64,000 nt of DNA from Leuctra nigra (lineage: Eukaryota > Arthropoda > Insecta > Plecoptera > Leuctridae), in contig OW203769.1 in assembly GCA_934045905.1 (NCBI GenBank), positions 20,429,705 to 20,493,704 on the forward strand, read 5' to 3'. Positions 55,210 to 64,000 of this stretch are shown here, piece by piece. How positions within the stretch are numbered: the stretch's first letter is position 1; every line of letters begins with the position of its first letter. A program made the position numbers and the translations under genes. Below the pieces are notes generated by a model. It was not told the origin of the DNA and did not search any database. It saw only the letters and a list, made by a program, of their open reading frames with translations.

Positions 55210-58200
55210 TTTACAGAGGATTGTGGCAAAATAGTAACAAAAACATATATCAAACGTTTATGAATTCTGCACAACGCAGGACGAGAAAATTCCAGCTCGG
55301 ACACAGCGTAAAGTCACAGAAATATGTTCTCCTATTGACCCTTATGGCTACAATGTCTATGCTAGGTACTCTAAGGGTGAATCGGCAGCAGCTTATCGTT
55401 GTCTAATAATAGGTATTTAATATTGGGGTTCCTCAAGGTTCAACTATTGCACCTATACTTTTTAATTTATAAATAATGAACATTTATGCTGATGTCGACA
55501 ATGAATATAATGAACGGATATAAAATCGAGGTTCTTCATTGGAACCGCTCATAGAGTACAGAACTTGCTCGGACTCATTGCCCGGTCTCAAGACAAGCCG
55601 CTATGACGCTAACCATGAGGGATAGTAACTATGACGGACGTAACCAGGAGTTATGACCTAGGTGTGGTCGACGTCGTCATCAACACGTCGTCATGGCGAC
55701 GTCTCAAGCCGTCGGCCGCTCAGAGCGGAATAATTCACGGAGCGGAGTTTTATGACTCGCTCGAGCGCAAAACTACGAGGATACACACGAGAATTTATAT
55801 AATATTTAAATAATGTATGAACAATAAGGACTGCGAAAAATTTGTTTTTGAATTTAAAACGTGATAATTTATCAGGCCTTACAAAACGTGGATCATAACA
55901 CTGCTCTCTCTTCTGACTTATATTTATCCTTCTCATCCCTTCGACCAGGCACTAGGCTGTTGCCTACAAATACACAGACAACGCATATTTTAAGCTAACA
56001 TTGTTTATAATATTTTGTAAAGGGCAACGTGTTCACGGATTTTATAACTAAATATTCAGAATAAAACAAATTAGTCGGCGAAATATTCATAATTTGTATT
56101 AATTAAAATGGTTTTTAGCCCGAAAGTTAAATGAATATTAAAATTCTAGCCGCAAGCCCAACCCAACCTACGCATGGACACACCTCACCCCAAAGTTTCA
56201 GCTATTAGTGAAATTTCGTACGATAAATCAGCATATAATATTACATGAACGGAGGGTATGCCGCAAACTTAGTATTTCTGTTTTCAGCTCGAAAAGTTGA
56301 ACAAATATTGAAACATTCTAACCTCAGCTTTAGACAAACCTACCAGCCCTAACCTAACTCAACAAAACCTCGCATAAAGGAACACGCTAGCCTAAACCAA
56401 GAAAACACGGGCAAGCAGCGTAATGAAGTACATCAACGGGGTGGGGTGTATGTTCAGGCTGTTTGCATTGTCTTGTATCTGGTAAATACCGAGCTATCGC
56501 GGCATTGTGACACGGTGTTAGCAGTCCTAAGTCCACACAGCCTTCATTAACGCGCGCTAGATGGCGCTAGCTGGATCATTTGTCTGCGGACCCACCCCGG
56601 TGGTTGCTTATCATACATATCTGCAGCGTGAATAGGCACGCCTTGGTATAATTACGAGACTAGGGGGTATGAATGTCTCCATTTGGCTTTCACGTCACTT
56701 GTCATATTCGTAATTAGGTTAATAAGTGACGAAGATTCAACTTTTACAGAGCAATTGTTGAGGAAAGTAGGGTAATTGCGACGGATGAATATAGATGGTG
56801 ATGAAAAATATTCAACATCAGTGGAATTCACTGAACAAATATTAGTTCAAAATCCCATTGTTCCTTCGACCAGAGGAAGGAGGCTGTAGAGGTCTATTAG
56901 TATGGAACCTTCCCAAGTATTTGCCTAATAACGACTGAAGGAAACTAAAAGCTGTCAGTTTAGGACGGTCGGGGAATCGACATAAGGACCTCCATGGCCT
57001 TAGTCCCATTGCTCGACATCATCCTAGATTACGTATTTGTTAGTTTCCGCAAATCATTCACACTTTGCTTTGCTTGTCACACGAGCCACTTATCAACGCG
57101 CGCGCAGAGCGTCATTACGCTCAACAACTTCCAACAAAGCAATTATCTGTTTTTCAATACGCGACGCGACCCCGCCGCTAATCAACATAGAAAACAAATG
57201 CAATCGGGAAGCCGCGATCACTTGTCAACTTTTCCAATCACATCTGCATGCTAGGCGCTACGCGTGGGACGTATTGTATCGGCCCTGCGCGCGCATTGTC
57301 GGAGATATTAGCCGCAATGAGATGAATAGTAAGTGCGGCTGAGAGGCTGTGCAGAGGATTTCCATGACAACGAGATCTTGACGATCTGCACGTGACTTTT
57401 CTTCCACAGAGAAAACAGGTGTCAATGGACTTCACAAACTGGCGATAAAAACATTTATTTTCCTCTGTAATAATAATGCAAATTATAATGTTTGTAATTG
57501 TTTCACGTGTATTTTTTTAATAAAATTTTTTCATATTTTACTATAATTCAATTAATGAGTTTTATGTGATGCATAATGATTCGAAAAAATTTGATATTTA
57601 TTTAACTATAAATGTAATTTTCAGGATTCTATTATGATTCATATCATCTATTGTGCACATTTTATTTCCGTTACGTTAACTTGTCGGAAATAACATGGCT
57701 TCATGAACAAACAACACATGTCATCTCCAAGACAACATGAATAATAGCGATCTCGTTTCCACAGCATCCACGGGAGAAGAAAGAACCAAAAGAAAGAGCG
57801 ACGACGATTGCCAAATATAGTTTTGTTGACACGCTTTCTCGGGCACAGAAGTTCTCGTCATCCTCTGCGTTGTCCATTGAATTAGCATCTACATTGTGCC
57901 TGTAACACGGGTTCGGCTGACATTTACATACTCTGTAACGCCATTAGCCTGCCGTGAAACAGCATTGTGTCAAAGGGACCAATTACTTCGCCTGTTAATG
58001 AAAATGATTCATCTTTTGCGGCGCCAGCTCTGCTCCACTTTCGATATGACTTTGACGAATTGCTGGTCTCGAAAGATGGACCACATTTCTTTAGAAAATA
58101 AATACGTTATGCCTTTTTGCGTTTCATCTTTGTGAAAATGTTTTGGTTGATTCCCGTGAAAAAAGCGGCTATTTGTAGGGTTTCTGACAACATGACAGTC

Positions 58201-58504
58201 TGGAAAGCATGAAATTAATGATCAGAAAATAGCGAACACCAATTTAAACGTAACTTGACGAAATCACGGGGCACAAGTAAATTACATTGTCAGGTTAAAA
58301 ACCGCAACATGAAGGTAGGACACGTTTGATTGACGAAGTAATGATCAGCTCCGAACAAAACAGATTGCCTTGGATTGGCCTAGAAATGTCAAGTTTAAAA
58401 ACAACAAAAAACATACTAATATATTGGAGCAATAAAAAAACTCTCTAAAACAGTTTATTTTACGTCTAATTCCACAACGCAACGATTCCATTGTCTTACA
58501 TTCT
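55210..58504. other. Intronic or intergenic stretch, no gene recognised
   Basis: Mainly AT-rich. A SINE-like stretch lies at 56750-57000 (GGTAATTGCGACGGATGAAT, GGAACCTTCCCAAGTATTTG), related to pieces near 29630 and 49260. No coding exon or inverted repeat was recognised. Confidence 0.5.
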
Positions 58505-58631
58505 AGGTCTGTTCGTTTACCCTGCCAAAAGCTACAGCAACCTGCCACAATCACACATCATCCAATCAGATCGTTCCTCTGTAGCTTGTGGCAGTTTGCT
58601 GTAGCTTTTGGCAGGGTAAACGAACAGACCT
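58505..58631. mobile_element. Compact 127-bp foldback element
   Basis: AGGTCTGTTCGTTTACCCTG with CCAAAAGCTACAGCAA is inverted on the right as TTGCTGTAGCTTTTGGCAGG and GTAAACGAACAGACCT. The loop is about 35 bp. The arms are essentially perfect, suggesting a young copy or selection for pairing. No other copy in this window. Confidence 0.8.
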
Positions 58632-60203
58632 TCTCTCAGCATCTCAGAAATCTCAACAGTTTGGCAAGATATGCAGATCTGTTGTTATGCATCTAAGTGG
58701 CTGTGTGTTACGAAAAACTTCCACGCACTTCAGCTTTCTTCCACACACTTTCGATCTCCCGCATAAATTTGAATTAATTCCCCCACCGCCCTCTATAACT
58801 GTATACTCTCGCATATCGACACGTTCGGATCGCGGGCACCTGAGCCAGAAAGTTCCAAATTAGAATTCGAAAAATGGAATGAATTTTACGAAGCATATCA
58901 ATTCAAACCGTAAAATAAAATACATCGTAATAAATTTCAAAACACGGAATGAGTGGCAAAATGTATGTTCTCATAATAATATAGAAAAAATATGTAAAAT
59001 TGATAAAAGTAGGTGTATTTTAATGAAGTTGAATAATGTTCACACTTCCCTTGAAACCCCCGATGCAAGTTCGATGTTATGAAAGTGAAACAGCGTTGGG
59101 TCACATTCTATCAGGGTCAATACTCTCCGGTCAATCGATAGTCGCTAATGGATCTAAACAAACAATTACTCAACGTGTCGCCCGCATTGTGAGGGCGCGC
59201 GTGCGCACAATGGGTGACAGCAGCGTCAAAACAGATCAAACCACACGACGAGGGGCCACATTCAACGGCAACGACAAGCAAGTCGAAGAGAGATTGAATA
59301 GTTTTCAACATTATACACATTTAGTTCCTTGCTGTGAGCAATGACAATTGTTTTCAAGGCATGGAATCAAATTTAAATCGGGAACAGTTCAGAGTGGAAC
59401 AAACGGCGGCCATGCCGTATTCTAAACAGTTAGGTTATGGAGGTTACTTTCATACCAAATTCAGACACAACGTTCACGTATTAAAGTGTACGTGGGCCAA
59501 ATGATTTCATGGATGATTTAAAAATTGGATAATGTATTGTAGATATTCGAAAAATATACACGGATTGTATTCCAATGAGTTATAGGTACAAAACAAGTAC
59601 AAATAAGTACAAAACATTCCAGAAATATCACGTTTTGTAACATATTTATGAGTAAAGAAGTCATGTTTATTTCAAATATTTTACGATTCCCAGAAATCAC
59701 ACCAATCACATTTGAACACGTTCCCGAGTTACTTGAGTAAATATCCCTAAAACAGTATCCGATAACGTCTCAGCAAGTCAATTCGATTCCCTTTCTCAAG
59801 AGAGCGTCGAGGAGAGCCATCTTGGAGGCGTCAAGATTCAATCCGGCGTCGGATTTGCATGCCGCCGCGACGCCATATCGCCGGCGTCGGTGTTTGTCTA
59901 GCGTCGGTGCTTGTCTAGCGTCGTCTTGTTGTGATTCGATCTCAGGACCCAGGTTCGAGTCCCGAATACACGATGCGAGCACAATGAAATGGAAAACCCG
60001 GTGAAACAATTGTACGTGCATCACTTAAAAACACGAGAAAAGCAATTTGAACCACTTGCGCCACGTTTACACGCAGCGTATTTGCATTTGGCTCGAAAGC
60101 GTTTGTTGCATCAACTAATCAAACCGTGAAAACCAACGACGTGGTGTTTTGATAGGTTTAAAAGAAAACACTAGACCGCAAAACTAATATGTAGTTCTAG
60201 GTA
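58632..60203. other. No recognised gene; one tRNA T-arm-like motif
   Basis: CCCAGGTTCGAGTCCCGAAT at 59948-59967 is a plus-strand B-box/T-arm match, with GATCTCAGGA before it. It may be a SINE remnant. Short frames here lack recognisable features. Confidence 0.5.
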
Positions 60204-60414
60204 CACTCGGCCAAACAAAAATTGATCGTTGAACAAATTTGAACGACTGCTGGTCATGTCCCATAACCAATCAAAGCTTGTTATTATCATTGAAATGTGA
60301 GGTCACCTAATAGAGTGAGACAATGAGATCGCTTAGACTGACTTCTGATGGTGCGATCTTACATTTATCAGCCTATCAGATTTATTGAACGATCAATTTT
60401 TGTTTGGCCAAGTG
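60204..60414. mobile_element. Mariner-type MITE, copy 6 (most intact)
   Basis: Ends CACTCGGCCAAACAAAAATT and AATTTTTGTTTGGCCAAGTG lie inside TA (60202-60203, 60415-60416). The interior runs GACTGCTGGTCATGTCCCAT, TTGTTATTATCATTGAAATG and AGACTGACTTCTGATGGTGC. It is a good type copy for the family at 1.8, 2.1, 8.3, 32.6 and 34.4 kb. Confidence 0.87.
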
Positions 60415-61949
60415 TACCTCTTTGCTTCAAACTTATCAAAATACCATATTAGTTTTATACATATACGTTTAATATCTTATAATATGATTTCAAAGAAAAT
60501 GTAAAATGTTTTACGCATTAAAATTTAGAAAAGAAACGTTTGATGTGATTGCATGTTGTATCGATGTAAATGTCAACACACTTGTTGAACAGTTCTGATG
60601 AATCTCGCGATGAATCTCGCGATGAACCTTGGCGACCATGAACGACCCACGAGTGTTTTTGTACCGAGTAAAGCGCCATGATCTGGTCAGCTGAAGAGTC
60701 CACCTGCGCGTGAGAGCGGCGCAGTGGACGCGGCCGTGTCAACACCATCTGTTCAAACATGCAGATCCTGTCTGCGCAAACACGGCTGCGCCTCAGCCCC
60801 GAGGCGGGAGACGGGATGCAGAGCAGAGACGCACAGGAGCAGAGAGGATGCTGGGCGGCAGTTTACTCAGTCCAAGGTCAAATAGCGCCCATTTAAATGA
60901 CACAGATATGAAAACAACAATTACCTTAAATAACTTTTCTTAAATCGAAAAACAGTATGAATTGAAATAACTGGAAAAAGTCATTGTTAATTTCTCAACA
61001 TTTTATTTTTACTACAATATAGACCCCAATTGAAACAAAATATGGACTGAAATTAAAAAAAAATGAACAATGAAAACTATCTCAATTTTACTTGAATCTA
61101 GTCGCTCAACCCCACAATTTCTGATATATTTTACTCTTGTCCATGAAGGTCTTGTTTGGTTAATTTTTAAAACTGTTCGTGGAATATAGTTTTAAATTCC
61201 GATACAACGCAACCAATTTCGTACTTTTCCTTCAATGGCTTTCCGACTTGCTCCCAAGTCCAAGAGAGAGAAAGAACCAATGCACTGTGACTTGCTCCCA
61301 TGTCCGAGAGAGCAAGAACTCCCAAGTGCGAGAGAGCACGAAGATCAACGAAGAGTGCTTCTCGCCGTGTCGAATCACCGGTCTTGACGGGCCTCTTGCG
61401 CGTCGTCAAGAGACAGCGAGATCAGAGACAGCGGTCCAGCCTCACGGGAGCGCTAACCAGATCATAGAACTGCGTAGCTGGAGGAGGATAATCACATCTC
61501 GATCCTCGTTGTCGTCTCACAGACTCAATACAAGCAGCGAGACACGGGGGGAGTCAAGTCAAGTGGCGTTCATCATTATTCCGGGTGGTTTTATTTTCTT
61601 ACCTCGTTCGGAACTTGCACGGAGATTTATAATATTAAATCGTTCCACAGATGAATCTACAAATTGTGTCTTCCACTAAAGGCAGCAATAGTTGATAAAG
61701 ATGGATAAAACAGTGGTCAAACTCGGGCAAGACTGATAAAACTTGAGAGTGACGAAACTGAGAATCGATATAATTATTTTAAGAATGTCTTGGCTGACGT
61801 GAACTGAATGGTTAAAGTGGACAAATATTGGAAAATAGTGGTCTTTCTTTGGCTGCTCTCTGGATAAAGAAAACAAAGTGTAACTTCAGTAGCAACAAAA
61901 CGGTGCAGAAAACGAGCAATAGTTCGTCCTGTATAGTAATGGTGTCGGG
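60415..61949. other. No recognised gene; GC-rich patch and short duplications
   Basis: GC-rich sequence at 60700-60850 includes a minus-strand frame beginning MFEQMVLTRPRPL that spans an in-frame CAGGTG. I see no homology. GATGAATCTCGC is duplicated at 60597-60620, and AGAGAGAGCAAGAACTCCCA-type words repeat near 61260-61340. A 166-codon plus frame (61179-61679) has no recognisable domain. Confidence 0.4.
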
Positions 61950-62640
61950 ATCCCACCGCCCGCCACCATGTAATAAGGTCGGCCCACCGCCGCCACCAAA
62001 TGTAGTCGGCTCGTCCCACCGCCCATGTAACGCGGCATCCCACCGCCCGCCACCATGTAATAAAGTCGTCCCACCACTGCCACCAAATGTAGTCGTCTCA
62101 CCCACCGCCCATGTAACGCGGTATCCCACCGCCCGCCACCATGTAATAATGTCGTCCCACCGCCGCCACCGCATGTAGTCGGCTCGTCCCACCGCCCATG
62201 TAACGCGGTATCCCACCGCCCGCCACCATGTAATAATGTCGTCCCACCGCCGCCACCGCATGTAGTCGGCTCGTCCCACCGCCCATGTAACGCGGTATCC
62301 CACCGCCCGCCACCATGTAATAATGTCGTCCCACCGCCGCCACCGCATGTAGTCGGCTCGTCCCACCGCCCATGTAACGCGGTATCCCACCGCCCGCCAC
62401 CATGTAATAATGTCGTCCCACCGCCGCCACCGCATGTAGTCGGCTCGTCCCACCGCCCATGTAACGCGGCATCCCACCGCCGCCACCAAATGTAGTCGTC
62501 TCACCCACCGCCCATGTAGCGATGTATCCCACCGCCGCCACCGCATGTAATAAAGTCGTCCCACTGCCGCCACCAAATGTAGTCGGCTCGTCCCACCGCC
62601 CATGTAATGCGGCTTCCCACCGCCGCCACCGCATGTAATT
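61950..62640. repeat. Minisatellite, 87-bp unit built of about 29-bp subunits
   Basis: The unit contains CCACCGCCCATGTAACGCGG, TATCCCACCGCCCGCCACCA, TGTAATAATGTCGTCCCACC and GCCGCCACCGCATGTAGTCG. Four nearly identical 87-bp units lie between 62105 and 62460, with diverged and reordered subunits on both sides. 87 is a multiple of three, so a 307-codon minus-strand frame (Trp/Arg/Gly-rich) and others stay open. I treat these as by-products. Confidence 0.92.
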
Positions 62641-62885
62641 CCAATTGTTTTCCACCGCCCCGTGGAGCGCGTCCGCAACACCTGTTCGGCCGCGTGATTG
62701 TGTTTATGCGCCGCTCTGGACGCGTGAATGAACACAGAAATAGCCGCCAGCGGTCACGTGACCTGGCAACTCTCGTCAACACAACAGACCGCTCATCGCA
62801 TTCCTTCAGACCGAGAGCGGAGGATGATCAACCGATAAATAAAACCGATAAACCAATTTGCATAAAACCGATGAAATTGCCAATC

Positions 62886-63509
62886 GAAGGGTACAGGGTA
62901 AGAACGCTATAAGTCACATTCGGATGAAACTGAGATAAACGAAGTTTTATGTTGAAACTTGTATCTATCTTCCATACTAATCGATATTCAATTGCGTTTT
63001 TCATATTTTCTAAAAACCGACGGTATAATCCGAAAGCTCATAAAAAAACACTGCAAGATTACACCTTAAGAAGGCTGAGTAGTGAGCGTGGCCTTGAAGA
63101 CTTTTTTAATCGATTTTTATCAATATCTTTTACCAATGTATAATTGTTAACAAAATAGGGCTTTGTACGAGTATTCAGAACAGTTCAATGAAAATAATTT
63201 CATAGTCTGGAATAAGTTATTAGTTTTATTTTGTCCAACAGATGTTTAGTACCATAATTTTACTAATTTTCGGGCACTAAACATCTGTAGGACAAAGTAA
63301 ATCTAATAAACCATTCCAAGCTATGGAATTATTTTCATTGAACTATTCTGAATACTCGTACAAAGCCTTATTTTGTTATCAATTACATTTGTAAAATATA
63401 TTGATAAAAATCGATTAAAAAACTCTTCAAGGTCAAACTCACTACCCAGCCGTCTTAAACGATTTTTTTTCAAAAAATGGACTTATAGCGTTCTTTCCCT
63501 GTACCCTTC
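62886..63509. mobile_element. Foldback MITE family B, copy 2, carrying a nested family A element
   Basis: GAAGGGTACAGGG followed by TAAGAACGCTATAAGTC is inverted at the right as GACTTATAGCGTTCTTTCCC followed by TGTACCCTTC. The left half matches 27670-27899 in reverse. The centre is occupied by the family A element at 63070-63454. Confidence 0.82.
63070..63454. mobile_element. Foldback MITE family A, copy 5, TTAA target duplication
   Basis: The ends GAAGGCTGAGTAGTGAGCGT and CACTACCCAGCCGTC lie inside TTAA (63066-63069, 63455-63458). It was inserted into the family B element, so it is younger than that element. It is non-coding. Confidence 0.9.
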
Positions 63510-63573
63510 AATTCCTATCAAAGTGTTGTCTCAACTCATTTCATATAAAGTTTGACAAAACGTAGAAAATGAC

Positions 63574-63897
63574 ATGCGGGGAATCGATGCGGACAAAGCG
63601 GTATCGAATATTGGCGCGATGTTCCGTGACGTGAAAGGAGCCCAAAAGGACGGGCAAGAGGCTGGAAATCGACAGGTTCGCGCCCTGATTTATGTCCTGC
63701 GGCGGAGGAAGGAGGCGATAAAATCATGCATCAACGCGAAGTGGATTCAACGCCAGACGGAGGTCTATACCAACAGAGCGCGCCACCGTAGCATTGATTT
63801 ACACGCGAGAAGGCGCCTTAAAGCAGAAAGTACGTTACATAATATTGACGAATTATTACAGGATTGGGGTATTCCCCTTCAAGAAGGTTTAAGGTGA
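63574..63897 (+). other. Unrecognised 107-codon open frame
   Basis: The frame is rich in Arg, Lys and Ala (RQVRALIYVLRRRKEAIKSC and RHRSIDLHARRRLKAESTL) and ends QDWGIPLQEGLR. Its composition is protein-like, but I cannot match it. It may be a relic of a mobile element or chance. There is no splice or promoter evidence either way. Confidence 0.2.
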
Positions 63898-64000
63898 TAC
63901 TAGCGCTCGGCCGTTATAGAAAATTGATAGAGAAAAATTGTTTCACAAGTGGGTGTAACTTTGACATGATGTTCACATGATCAGTCTGATTGTATATTAG

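Noticed and set aside
61812..62782. Minus-strand Trp/Gly-rich frames up to 307 codons
   Set aside because: By-products of the 87-bp repeat; several frames are equally open.

Overview
The window is eukaryotic and looks like an arthropod, most probably an insect; a hemipteran is possible but I cannot prove it. The one gene I identify firmly is pumilio (pum). It lies on the minus strand as eleven spliced internal coding exons between 14500 and 1523. Every exon has GT-AG ends (a GTGAGT, GTACGT, GTGAAC or GTAACA donor) and every junction keeps reading phase. Together they give about 650 codons: a glutamine-rich and low-complexity middle region followed by Pumilio repeats 1 to 7. The first coding exons and the exon with repeat 8 plus the stop are outside the window or not visible, so the gene is partial at both ends.

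Layout: 3-449 is a plus-strand fragment of a repeat-family gene, probably a transposon relic, in the pum intron before the last exon. 1523-14500 holds the pum exons; their introns carry mariner-type MITEs, two hAT elements with exact 8-bp target duplications (one nested inside a mariner MITE), a (GA)n run and foldback elements. From 14501 to the right end I recognise no further coding exon with confidence. The region is best read as long 5' intron of pum, though other genes cannot be excluded. Two sites in it, at 32473 and 54697, look like minus-strand recursive-splicing (ratchet) points: a strong polypyrimidine tract and AG directly followed by GTAAGT, each with a second donor exactly 49 nt downstream. 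Their flanks and lengths match, although they are 22 kb apart.

The rest of 14.5-64 kb is dense in repeats. There are foldback MITE families with 4-bp TTAA/TTCA duplications (five copies), a PIF/Harbinger-like MITE, several foldbacks with no family I can name, tRNA-derived SINE pieces, and a TGACGTCA-rich repeat present in opposite orientations at 25.5-26.8 kb and 39.6-41.1 kb. Minisatellites occur with periods of 77, 156, 119, 69/93 and 87 bp. The largest (45.7-48.2 kb, about 32 units) is GC-rich and built of units divisible by three, so it leaves very long open frames on both strands. One frame also runs into both flanks, so a repeat protein is possible but unproven.

Pumilio is a sequence-specific mRNA-binding repressor. 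All seven visible repeats keep the canonical RNA-reading residues, so target specificity should be the usual UGUANAUA. The repeats and MITEs are not expected to cooperate with it functionally, except that intronic splice signals may affect how its long introns are removed.
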